Made by a program: the position numbers and the translations under genes
Part shown: positions 1-6,564 of the stretch, piece by piece
How the letters are laid out: each line of letters begins with the position of its first letter
Numbering within the stretch: the stretch's first letter is position 1
The notes under the pieces: model-generated
The model's input: the letters and a program-made list of their open reading frames with translations, nothing else
What the model was told of the DNA's origin: nothing
Databases searched by the model: none
Source: Sphaerochaeta sp. Phil3
GTDB lineage: Bacteria; Spirochaetota; Spirochaetia; Sphaerochaetales; Sphaerochaetaceae
Direction of reading: 5' to 3'
Assembly (NCBI GenBank): GCA_001940825.1
Contig: MSGT01000011.1
Location: forward strand, 1 to 43,950
DNA: 43,950 nt

Positions 1-1
1 G

Positions 2-106
2 TTAGCTAGCGCGGGCGCTAACAAAAGAAACAGTGCAATAAGAAGAACAACCAATAAGAAACAAACAACAGATAACAAATATACATGCTAAAAACACTTT
101 TTTCAT
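2..106 (-). CDS. Short lipoprotein-like ORF (34 aa)
   Basis: The translation begins MKKVFLACIFVICCLFLIGC and then SSY, a textbook lipoprotein signal with lipobox L-I-G-C, but reaches TAA after 34 codons. A GC-rich palindrome (TAGCGC-GG-GCGCTA, 7-20) lies at its 3' end. The start overlaps the end of the next upstream gene in another frame. It may be the broken N-terminus of a lipoprotein whose body lies left of the window, or a tiny lipoprotein in its own right. No function can be assigned. Confidence 0.35.
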   Translation of the reverse strand: MKKVFLACIFVICCLFLIGCSSYCTVSFVSARAS

Positions 107-662
107 ATACAAATTCCCTTTCCCAAAAACTGAGCTTCATGTTCAAACTGTCATTTTGACTCTTTTGTCGAATAAACCTTTCACCTTCAATGTACAAACT
201 GTCACCAATCAAAGTAGCTCTCATGGTCTTACATGTTTGATTATACGAGAATTGAATACTTCCATTTGAAATAGTATACGTCCCTATATACGTTGTACTT
301 TCAGTGGAGGAATTCTGTATTGTGATAGACATATCTTTTTTGTTTGGAATCATGACCTTGGCACCGTAAAGTCCAGATCCACTGTTTCTCAAATCAATCG
401 ACCATGTACCAATTAAATTGTTGCTATCCGTTGACTGAGGATTAGAGTACATGCCGTTTATCCTTGGAAGTTCATAAAAATTAAAAACCCGTTCTGTATT
501 ACTGGGACTTGCAATGAAGATGGTAACCTTTTCAGTTGAGCCTGTGCTTGTCGTCAGACTAAGTATATCATCTACAAATGTATAAGTACCCTCTTCGGTT
601 ATTTCAGGAGTACCATTTGCAAAGCAAAACAAAACACCAAAAAAAGAACAAAGAAGAAACAA
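18..662 (-). CDS. Secreted lipocalin-like protein, apparent frameshift at poly-A near the start
   Basis: The open frame begins only at a TTG (660-662) with MFLLCSFFGVLFCFANG, a signal-peptide core lacking its basic N-terminus. The ATG at 675, behind a good GGGAGG ribosome site, is followed by eight A residues (665-672) and is one base out of frame. Removing one A would give MKKILFLLCSFFG..., a perfect signal peptide. The mature part has two 'GTW/GTY' strands (LIGTWSIDLRNSG..., YIGTYTISNGSIQF), typical of small lipocalin-like lipoproteins. The last 30 or so residues are hydrophobic and overlap another ORF, so a second frame change near the end is possible. It could be a pseudogene or a phase-variable gene. 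Function unknown. Confidence 0.5.
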   Translation of the reverse strand: MFLLCSFFGVLFCFANGTPEITEEGTYTFVDDILSLTTSTGSTEKVTIFIASPSNTERVFNFYELPRINGMYSNPQSTDSNNLIGTWSIDLRNSGSGLYGAKVMIPNKKDMSITIQNSSTESTTYIGTYTISNGSIQFSYNQTCKTMRATLIGDSLYIEGERFIRQKSQNDSLNMKLSFWEREFVYEKSVFSMYICYLLFVSYWLFFLLHCFFC

Positions 663-687
663 TATTTTTTTTCATAAAACCTCCCAT

Positions 688-864
688 TTACTCTGTGGTG
701 TATGTGAGAACAAAATGTCCTTTCTGATCAAAGGAGTATTTATCAGTCGTGTTGTTTTCTGAAATCCAAGTCCCAATAATTGTCTTTTCTTCTTTTGCGA
801 ATATGTCCAAAGAACATGACAAAACTGTAAAACACAATAAAACAATCAAAGCAAATTTCTTCAT
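688..864 (-). CDS. Small lipoprotein, 58 aa
   Basis: Starts at an ATG preceded by AAGGAGGAAAA and overlaps the last codons of the upstream lipoprotein gene by four bases (ATGA), so the two are translationally coupled. The N-terminus MKKFALIVLLCFTVLSC is a lipoprotein signal with lipobox V-L-S-C. The short mature part contains IIGTWISENNTTDKYSF, the same 'GTW' lipocalin-like strand seen in both neighbours, and then stops. It looks like the first strands of a larger beta-barrel, so it may be a minimal or truncated paralogue. Function unknown. Confidence 0.55.
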   Translation of the reverse strand: MKKFALIVLLCFTVLSCSLDIFAKEEKTIIGTWISENNTTDKYSFDQKGHFVLTYTTE

Positions 865-1304
865 TTTTCCTCCTTACTGTAATACTTTACATAGGTTTCA
901 TCGTCATTGAAGACGTATTTCTCAGAAATAGAAGAATTCATGGACTCCCAAACACCAATCAAAAGTGTACTCATATCAATTCTCCCCCATAAAGCAAAAA
1001 GCTTCATATCTGAATTTACCGTTGTTCTATACAGATTTGAATTCTTACCGTCAGACCAACCGCAGAAGACCCATCCATTCTTCGAAAGGACTGGCAACTC
1101 TAAAACATCACCTTTCTTTACTTTCTTTATAATCGAGTCACCGCAGTTTCCATACACATCAATGCCTCCTTCATAATTGAGGCTGACTGTAAGAATCTGA
1201 CTAGGGTCTTTTTGTGACAACTGAAATTCATTTGAATCATTAGGATTCAAACCGCAGGACACGAGCAACAATAAACAAATGAACCCCAACCCTTTTTTTC
1301 TCAT
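861..1304 (-). CDS. Lipoprotein with InlB-type B-repeat and lipocalin-like strand
   Basis: ATG 1304 has GGAGAAG just upstream; a GTG at 1316 is an in-frame alternative. The signal MRKKGLGFICLLLLVSC gives lipobox L-V-S-C. Mature residues about 35-100 read like a Listeria/Bacteroides-type InlB B-repeat, with CGWSDG followed by a TVNSDMKLFALW ending. The last 30 residues (LIGVWESMNSSISEKYVF) match the GTW lipocalin-like strand of the two downstream genes. It is first gene of a three-gene minus-strand cluster divergent from an XRE regulator. It is probably surface-exposed; ligand unknown. Confidence 0.6.
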   Translation of the reverse strand: MRKKGLGFICLLLLVSCGLNPNDSNEFQLSQKDPSQILTVSLNYEGGIDVYGNCGDSIIKKVKKGDVLELPVLSKNGWVFCGWSDGKNSNLYRTTVNSDMKLFALWGRIDMSTLLIGVWESMNSSISEKYVFNDDETYVKYYSKEEK

Positions 1305-1406
1305 TCTTCTCCACACTTCAATTTTATATCAATATTAGTATACATTTAATATCTCGAAATGCAATATAAAAAGAGAGTTTTTTATACTAGATTTAGTAAG
1401 AAACTT

Positions 1407-1709
1407 ATGAATCTTGAGCAGATAGTCGTTGCAAACATTCGCAGAATCAGGAAAGAACGGGGAATGACACAGGAAAAGCTTGCGGAGCTTTGCAACACCT
1501 CTGTCAGTTATATAGGACTTCTTGAGATAGGTAGAAACGTACCAAAACTTTCAACGATAGAGAAAATAGCAGATGCCTTGGGTGTTGACTATGTTGAGTT
1601 GTTCATCTCTCCTGAAAGCCAAACCAATCCTTCAAATAGGGATTACACAAAACTGAAGAAGAGAATTCTTGCCGATATAGAAAAGGACTTGGACAAGTAT
1701 CTAGTCTAG
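1407..1709 (+). CDS. XRE-family helix-turn-helix regulator, 100 aa
   Basis: The protein (MNLEQIVVANIRRIRKERG...) holds a complete Cro/C1-type helix-turn-helix at residues 5-65: MTQEKLAELCNTSVSYIGLLE followed by VPKLSTIEKIADALGV. The C-terminal tail is charged and helical. I chose the ATG before NLEQ; an upstream ATG at 1359 would add 16 residues that do not fit the family. It is divergent from the lipoprotein cluster across an AT-rich spacer, so it may control that cluster. DNA binding is known for the family; the target is inference. Confidence 0.8.
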   Translation: MNLEQIVVANIRRIRKERGMTQEKLAELCNTSVSYIGLLEIGRNVPKLSTIEKIADALGVDYVELFISPESQTNPSNRDYTKLKKRILADIEKDLDKYLV

Positions 1710-2272
1710 AACAACGAAATTAGAAGGCTAATACAGTACTCCGAGATTCCTCATTAACCAATAAAATACATGTTTATGAAGAAAAATTCTAAAAATATCT
1801 ATTTGTGTGACAATGAGTTGTTGGAAGTTCTTCAAAAAAAACTTTCCAAAACCGTGAATGGAAAACGCAGGTTTCTTGGAATCAGTAATATGAAAGGCTC
1901 TTGGAGTCTTCAACGTTACTTTCCAGGAGGTGTTTCCATGACGAAGAAGCACAACGGTTCACAAAGGGTTTTCGGAAGAACGAACAGAAGGGACATACCG
2001 CTTGAGAACGATGCGATGTTCGCGGAGGTCATGCGTCGAAAGGACCTATGCATTGGTCTGCTTGAGACCATATTCGAAGGCAGGCGCATAAGGGACATCG
2101 TCTACGAGGACGGCCTCTCCCCGGAGACCCAGAAGCACATCGCCTTCAATCCTGGCAACAAGAACATGTTGGAGTTCGCTGATTTCAACCAAGAACGACC
2201 ATTGAATTCAACCAAAGTACGGGTCAAGCAAAACAACCGAACACAACCAATCGATCGATTGTCAGTTCTCCG

Positions 2273-2446
2273 TCACTTCACCATTGGAAGTATCGGAGTG
2301 CTTGCGAAGTTCACCTGAGTGGCGACCTTGTGTTTTCCTCTGAACGAAGGCCCCTTGAAGTCGAAGCAGTAGGATCTGTCGAAGAGTCTGTCCAGGATGC
2401 ATTCCGCAAGGTTCCCGTCCTTGAACACCCCCGTCCACGCAGAGGG
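2273..2446 (-). pseudogene. istB: IstB C-terminal remnant
   Basis: In the minus-strand frame ending at TGA 2273-2275 the translation includes W-T-G-V-F-K-D-G-N-L-A-E-C-I-L-D-R-L-F-D-R, then FKGPSFRGKH and VNFASTPILPMVK. This is the C-terminal end of IS21-family helper ATPases (W..VF.D..LA..ILDRL...G.S.R). The Walker A and B parts are missing. It is in a different frame from the IstA fragment just upstream, consistent with an internal deletion joining the two genes. Confidence 0.65.
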
Positions 2447-2447
2447 C

Positions 2448-2633
2448 TGCCTTTCCTTCAGTGTCCAGAACGTTTATGAAACCCCAGTCCATCTGGTACA
2501 TATGTCCAGAAGCGGTCTCGTAGCGTCTTGACCTAGACCCCTGCTTCGCAACGGAGAACCTCGGCGAAGGTATCAGATCCCTATGTGCGGCCCTGAACCT
2601 CTTTATCGTCGAGACACTGCCTGCGTACCCATC
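2448..2633 (-). pseudogene. istA: IstA transposase remnant
   Basis: Minus-strand translation from about 2633 reads DGYAGSVSTIKRFRAAHRDL, IPSPR, KQGSRSRRYETASGH and MYQMDWGFINVLDTEGK. This covers the end of the IstA helix-turn-helix region, the RYET.PG linker and the first catalytic Asp of the rve (DDE) integrase core (Q-M-D-W-G). The rest of the core, including the second D and the E, is gone. Confidence 0.7.
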
Positions 2634-3396
2634 GGGTCTTGTTTAATGGCGGCCTTTGTTTTGTTCTCTGGTTGGTTTCAATGAGCCTGTCACTGGTTGA
2701 ATCCTATGAGCGCTTTCCGGTTGAAATCAGCGAACTCCAACAAACATAAGGCTGGATGTATACTTCGAGGACGGCGACACCGTCTACGACATAGAGATAC
2801 AGAAGGCGGACAAGGGGAACCTTCCCAAAAGGACGAGGATGTACTCGTCCATGATGGACGCCAACATGCTGGACAAGGGCCTTGAGTACGAAGAGCTCAA
2901 GGACAGCTACGTCATATTCATATGCATGTTCGATCCATTCGAGAAAGGTCTGGCAAGATACACGTTCCGCTCGATATGCGAGGAGGCGGAGGGCTTGCCG
3001 CTTGGCGACGGCCGCTGTATCATGTTCCTGAACACCAAGGGATCGATTGGAGAACTTGGTTCAGACATGGATGCGTTCTTCGGCTACATCAACGGAGGGA
3101 TCGAATCCATAGGCACAGGAAAGGACAGCGGCAACGAGTTCGTCGAGAGGCTGGACGAATGCGTGCTTGACATAAACGGTGACGAGGACTGGAGGCAGGG
3201 CTATATGAAATACGAACTGAACCTCATTGAGAAGTACAAGGACGGAGAGGCGAAGGGAATCTCCATTGGCGAAGCCAACGAACGAACCCGTATGGTCAAA
3301 AGCTTCAAGGAACAAGGATTTCCAGTTGAAGCCATAGCCAAGGCTGCGAACCTGAGCGTTGAGGAAGTTAACAAGATTCAGTAACGAATACAGAAC

Positions 3397-3445
3397 GGGC
3401 GGATAGTTAACCCTATTCCGCCCATTCTATCGAACTTTTCTTCTC
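3397..3445 (+). terminator. Rho-independent terminator after the nuclease gene
   Basis: GGGCGGATAG pairs with CTATTCCGCCC (one bulge, 6-nt loop), followed shortly by a CTTTTCTTCTC tract. It lies 13 bp after the nuclease stop codon. Confidence 0.65.
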
Positions 3446-3492
3446 AAGACCCGTAAAAACAGAAGAACGAAGAAAACCTTCAGTCGAATCAA

Positions 3493-4026
3493 TCAGAACT
3501 CAATTCCCTTTCTGGCATAGACTCCGTTGTCGAAGGGGTGCTTCTCCTTCTTGAGGTATGTGATGTAGTCTGCGGCATCTCTTAAGGCATCTATTGGGAT
3601 GCCTTTGTATTCGTGACCGGTCAGGATGAGCTCAGTTCCTTCGTTCTTGGTTTTCATGAGCTCTGGAAGGTTTGGGAATATGCCAAGATTGTAGGCATCA
3701 ACAGCCTCATCCAATACGACCATGTCATAGCTGCCATCAGTGGTCTTTTGCACGATTTCATCAATTATGGGCGAATACATGTCCCTGTATGCATTCGCTT
3801 TCTCCGCATCGCCGGAGAAAACGAAGGTGTTCGAGATTGGATTGTCAAGAAAGTCAATTCCCGGAATGCTTTTCAGGACGGACACTTCACCGCTGTCTCC
3901 ATTCTTAAGAAACTGGAAGAACAGAACCTTGAATCCGCTTCCCACTGCACGTATTGAACTTCCTACAGCAAGGGACGTCTTCCCTTTCCCGTCTCCAATG
4001 AATAGTTGAACAAGACCTTTTTTCAT
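3493..4026 (-). CDS. cobO: ATP:corrinoid adenosyltransferase, CobO/BtuR family
   Basis: This 177-aa protein transfers the adenosyl group of ATP to cob(I)alamin, making adenosylcobalamin. Visible landmarks are the N-terminal P-loop GDGKGKTS (residues 11-18), the Walker B-like YDMVVLDEAVDAY, the LTGH motif and the C-terminal ARKGIEF close, all in family order and near the usual length. It is last in the long minus-strand block and overlaps the preceding 85-aa gene by four bases. Its likely customer in this window is the B12-dependent glutamate mutase encoded at 17.1-20.5 kb; that link is inference from proximity. Confidence 0.92.
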   Translation of the reverse strand: MKKGLVQLFIGDGKGKTSLAVGSSIRAVGSGFKVLFFQFLKNGDSGEVSVLKSIPGIDFLDNPISNTFVFSGDAEKANAYRDMYSPIIDEIVQKTTDGSYDMVVLDEAVDAYNLGIFPNLPELMKTKNEGTELILTGHEYKGIPIDALRDAADYITYLKKEKHPFDNGVYARKGIEF

Positions 4027-4280
4027 AGACTTTCCAAAAACTCCTTAATTCGAACGATTGCAGTATTTGGCAGAACAGTCCTCTCCCCTTCAAAGTCCTC
4101 TTGGCATGTCTCCACGGCTTTGTGAAGGATGTCAGTGGAAAAGCCAGACAATGAAGCCATCTTTGAAAAGGCATCTTTTCCGTAGAGGACGAAGAAAGCA
4201 TTGTAAAGACAAAGCAGCCTTTGGGATTCAGTCTGTGCTTGTAGATATCTTCTATAGAACTGCTCTGCCTTTGGATTCAT
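4023..4280 (-). CDS. Unknown 85-aa protein coupled to cobO
   Basis: ATG 4280 sits behind AGGTAGGTC, and the ribosome site overlaps the stop codon of the upstream hydrolase gene. The protein (MNPKAEQFYRRYLQAQTESQ...) appears all-helical, without signal peptide or membrane segment. The motif LCLYNAFFVLYGKDAFSKM gives it an amphipathic look. It overlaps cobO by four bases (ATGA), suggesting coupled translation. No family recognised. A role in corrinoid handling is possible only from position. Confidence 0.6.
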   Translation of the reverse strand: MNPKAEQFYRRYLQAQTESQRLLCLYNAFFVLYGKDAFSKMASLSGFSTDILHKAVETCQEDFEGERTVLPNTAIVRIKEFLESL

Positions 4281-4283
4281 GAC

Positions 4284-5270
4284 CTACCTCATTTCATAGT
4301 ATTCAAGTATGAACTGGATTGTGTCAAGCTGGTCGTAGACACGCCTGTAGATATCGAAGCCTCTGAACGTCTCAACGGTAATCACTGGGATTCCCAGCAC
4401 ATTTGAGACTGTGCTGTTAAGACTTCCTGCCGGACCCGGCCCCGTTGCAGAGAAAGCATTGTGGCATATATCTCCATCCTCAGTTGCTGCAAGAAGATCG
4501 AACATGAGCATGTCTATGTCTTCAAGGGTTGTGAAGATGTAGGTGCTGCCTAGAAACTCCCTGCTCTTGGATACGACTATAGCTTCATGAAGGTCAAGCA
4601 CAAGGTCAGGGTTCTTGTCCTGTATGTCAGAGAATATGGCATAGTCAAGGACCTGTGTAAGCGTACCGTTTGGATCTCCAGGGAAGAATCTGTTGGGGTC
4701 GTCCGTTCCGGAAACCCTACGGCTTACCTTGTTGGCACCAATGATGTTCGCTTGGGAGAGCACATACAGATCTCCACAGGAAATCGTGCAGTCCTTCATG
4801 AGGACACCTGCATACCATGCGGCCCTTTCATCTCCATGGATTCCACCTGATATGTAGATGGTAGGACCTTCGTTCTCGCTATGGATATGCCAAACAGTCG
4901 TTTCTGCCGCAGAACCTTGGGCTATGGTGTAGCTGGAGACCTCTACGGAGTACTCTTCTTCAAAGAAGTCTCCAAAGTCAGAGAACTTCATGTCAAAGAT
5001 ATCAAGCTTGCTGTCCGGTTCGATTGCAACGTTCCATTCTTCGTTCCATGCAACCTTCTCCCCTGCAACCACAACGTATGTGGAAGGGTCGTTTGGGTCG
5101 TATAGAAGGCTCTGTTCCTCTTCTACAAAGGAATCATCCACGCTCTGATCGTCCAAGGATTCCTCCATGGAAGCGACTTCAACGGCAGGCTGTGCCTCCA
5201 CTCGAGGAAGCACAGCGCATGAACAAAGCAAAAGCGAAACAAGAAATAAAACTATGGTCTTGTACTTCAT
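4284..5270 (-). CDS. Lipoprotein AstE/aspartoacylase-like zinc amidohydrolase
   Basis: MKYKTIVLFLVSLLLCSC is a lipoprotein signal (lipobox L-C-S-C) followed by an acidic linker of about 60 residues, so the enzyme should sit outside the cytoplasmic membrane. The catalytic domain (about residues 110-328) has the H-x-x-E zinc motif in GGIHGDERAAWYAG, the third ligand in LDLHEA, and a V-E-T-F motif that fits the catalytic glutamate. These are hallmarks of the succinylglutamate desuccinylase/aspartoacylase (M14-like) family, which cleaves N-acyl amino acids or related amides. It overlaps the upstream paralogue by four bases. The substrate is unknown; an acyl- or gamma-linked glutamate is suggested by the neighbourhood. 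Confidence 0.75.
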   Translation of the reverse strand: MKYKTIVLFLVSLLLCSCAVLPRVEAQPAVEVASMEESLDDQSVDDSFVEEEQSLLYDPNDPSTYVVVAGEKVAWNEEWNVAIEPDSKLDIFDMKFSDFGDFFEEEYSVEVSSYTIAQGSAAETTVWHIHSENEGPTIYISGGIHGDERAAWYAGVLMKDCTISCGDLYVLSQANIIGANKVSRRVSGTDDPNRFFPGDPNGTLTQVLDYAIFSDIQDKNPDLVLDLHEAIVVSKSREFLGSTYIFTTLEDIDMLMFDLLAATEDGDICHNAFSATGPGPAGSLNSTVSNVLGIPVITVETFRGFDIYRRVYDQLDTIQFILEYYEMR

Positions 5271-6394
5271 TCTGGACTATGGAGATAGGCTCCAATTCCG
5301 TTTTCGACCATCTCATCGAATGATGGCATGTCACCCAAGGAGATGTATAGGTCGTCCTCTGGAAGGTATTCATCGCAGAAGGCCACAAGACAGCTTATGT
5401 GTCTTGCACAGCGTTCCGTTATTCCAATTCCATCCTCTCCAAACGGTACCGTGACGGCTCCGTACTGTGCCGCACGTGCGTAGAACTTGTCAACGCCGTC
5501 TACGACAAGTGAGCTATGGATGGCTCCGTGGAGCCTTCCTTGCGATGCATTCGCAGTCTCCATGAGAAGAGCAAGGGTATCGGTGTAGTCCCCCAATTCC
5601 CTATGGGTGAGGCCGTGCAGGTTGGTTGGAGATTTCTCGATCGAAATGGAGAAATAGTCCTCGACATCCCACAGCGCCATGTTTGCAAGCTCAATAGCGT
5701 TCTCATGTGCAACGATTGCATTGACTGTCGTGTATTCAGGGGATGCCTCGTGGAGGTCAACCGTTATGTCTATGTTCTCTTCGTTTATGAGGGTCGTGAT
5801 TCCATAGGCTATCATCTCAGTCAGGTTGCCGTTGGCTTTGCCGGGGTAGGCTCTGTTGAGGTTTCTGGTTTCGCTGCCGCTGAGGGTCTGTCCGCTGGAT
5901 GCGTGTACATAGACCTCGCTGTCAGGCCATTGGTCCGTTGGGTTGGTGGCTCTGCTTCCAAAACGGAACCATCGTTCGCCACCATCGGTCTCGATGAAGT
6001 ACTTCATTGGTGCGGCTTCCTGGGGGTCTGTGCATGTGAAGGCGCTGTTGTTGGCCCTTGGGATGACATAGAGTATGCCCTCCTCCGGCTGGCAGTATTC
6101 GACGAGCATGACTGCAGAGACGACGCCGCTTGGTTCGTTTGGATGCGTTCCTCCAAGGACGAGCATCGAGGCCCCTTCAACACCGCTGTCAAGGATGTAG
6201 ACCTCAGTGTCGCCGTTCGTTCCCTTAAGTCCAGGGAACCAGTCGGAGAGCATCTTCATGTCTGTAACGCCTTCGCCTGCATAGATTGGTTCAGGGTTCC
6301 TCATTGAGGAGAACGTGATGCCAAGATATACGACAAGGGCTATTACGACCAATGTGAGGATTACTGCGCTTATTATGTGTTTTGGTATCTTCAT
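5267..6394 (-). CDS. Membrane-anchored AstE/aspartoacylase-like zinc hydrolase (cassette 1)
   Basis: An N-terminal hydrophobic segment (IISAVILTLVVIALVVYLGI) should anchor this 375-aa protein with its catalytic domain outside. Zinc ligands are visible in GGTHPNEPSG (H, E) and ITVDLHEASPE (H), and a LLMETANAS motif carries the probable catalytic Glu. Residues about 150-190 (ATNPTDQWPDSEVYVHASSG) are closely shared with the paralogue at 8523-9674. It follows its 49-aa membrane-protein neighbour by 7 bp and is start/stop-overlapped with the lipoprotein hydrolase downstream. A role in releasing an amino acid from a conjugate for the adjacent permease is inference. Confidence 0.75.
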   Translation of the reverse strand: MKIPKHIISAVILTLVVIALVVYLGITFSSMRNPEPIYAGEGVTDMKMLSDWFPGLKGTNGDTEVYILDSGVEGASMLVLGGTHPNEPSGVVSAVMLVEYCQPEEGILYVIPRANNSAFTCTDPQEAAPMKYFIETDGGERWFRFGSRATNPTDQWPDSEVYVHASSGQTLSGSETRNLNRAYPGKANGNLTEMIAYGITTLINEENIDITVDLHEASPEYTTVNAIVAHENAIELANMALWDVEDYFSISIEKSPTNLHGLTHRELGDYTDTLALLMETANASQGRLHGAIHSSLVVDGVDKFYARAAQYGAVTVPFGEDGIGITERCARHISCLVAFCDEYLPEDDLYISLGDMPSFDEMVENGIGAYLHSPE

Positions 6395-6401
6395 ACGGAC
6401 C

Positions 6402-6551
6402 TCACTTTAGAAGAAGCAGACGCAGAAGCAATGTGACCATTACAAGTGCAGCATCGATCTGGAAGAACAGACTGTCCTTCTTGCGGTACATATTGTAGGC
6501 AATAAGGGAAAGAATGAAGGCCACGATGGCTAGATAGATGTATTTGAGCAT
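6402..6551 (-). CDS. 49-aa two-helix membrane protein (cassette 1)
   Basis: ATG 6551 has a strong AAGGAGGTCCCC site. The product is almost entirely two hydrophobic helices (YIYLAIVAFILSLIAYNMY and LFFQIDAALVMVTLLLRLLLL) joined by a basic RKKDS loop. By the positive-inside rule the loop faces the cytoplasm. It sits exactly between permease and hydrolase, 13 bp after the first and 7 bp before the second. A 48-aa protein of the same design holds the same place in cassette 2. It may be a small accessory subunit of the permease, far shorter than the four-helix DctQ of TRAP systems. Confidence 0.7.
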   Translation of the reverse strand: MLKYIYLAIVAFILSLIAYNMYRKKDSLFFQIDAALVMVTLLLRLLLLK

Positions 6552-6564
6552 ATCGGGGACCTCC

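Larger units (their letters stand above)
2167..2742 (-). mobile_element. Degenerate IS21-family element, internally deleted (576 bp)
   Basis: The ends are perfect 24-bp inverted repeats (2167-2190 and 2719-2742) beginning TGTTGGAGTTCGC and ending GCGAACTCCAACA, that is TG...CA termini. Inside both ends there are further GGTTGAAT/GGTTTCAA motifs, like the multiple transposase-binding repeats of IS21. The minus strand encodes fragments of istA and istB in the correct order with the middle deleted. It cannot transpose by itself but might be mobilised in trans by an intact relative. Confidence 0.8.
2163..2746. repeat. 4-bp target-site duplication around the IS relic
   Basis: AACA occurs at 2163-2166 and again at 2743-2746, immediately outside the inverted repeats. 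The right-end copy of this gene reads AAGAGCATAAGG at the same point, with no insertion. This shows the empty site and the direction of events. Confidence 0.75.
1842..3140 (+). repeat. Left copy of long direct repeat (interrupted)
   Basis: From CTTTCCAAAACCGTG at 1842 onward the sequence matches the stretch starting at 43231 almost base for base, including 96 bp upstream of the start codon. The only large difference is the 576-bp insertion at 2167-2742. The match continues to the window's right end, which corresponds to about 3140 here. The two copies are in direct orientation about 41 kb apart. Confidence 0.85.
1938..3384 (+). pseudogene. PD-(D/E)XK nuclease family transposase-like gene, split by an IS21 relic
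   Basis: ATG 1938 follows AGGAGG with 8-bp spacing. The N-terminal 76 codons (MTKKHNGSQRVFG... to FNPGNKN) are cut by an insertion at 2167-2742 and resume at 2747 with IRLDVYFEDGDTVYDIEIQK. Removing the insertion plus one copy of its AACA duplication restores an intact 288-codon frame, so the gene was whole before insertion. The D...E-I-Q-K pair is the nuclease core of the TIGR01784/Rpn-like 'PD-(D/E)XK nuclease family transposase' group. The C-terminus has the usual short helical tail (EQGFPVEAIAKAANLSVEEV). An internal ATG at 2839 could give a C-terminal fragment lacking the catalytic residues. A terminator follows. Confidence 0.8.

Noticed and set aside
1770-1937. 56-codon N-terminal extension of the nuclease gene
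   Set aside because: The extension starts outside the repeat shared with the right copy, and that copy has no equivalent. ATG 1938/43327 has the ribosome site in both.
5516-6307. Plus-strand ORF of 263 codons opposite the cassette 1 hydrolase
   Set aside because: It is the antisense shadow of a gene with clear zinc motifs; the translation shows no family features and has no ribosome site.
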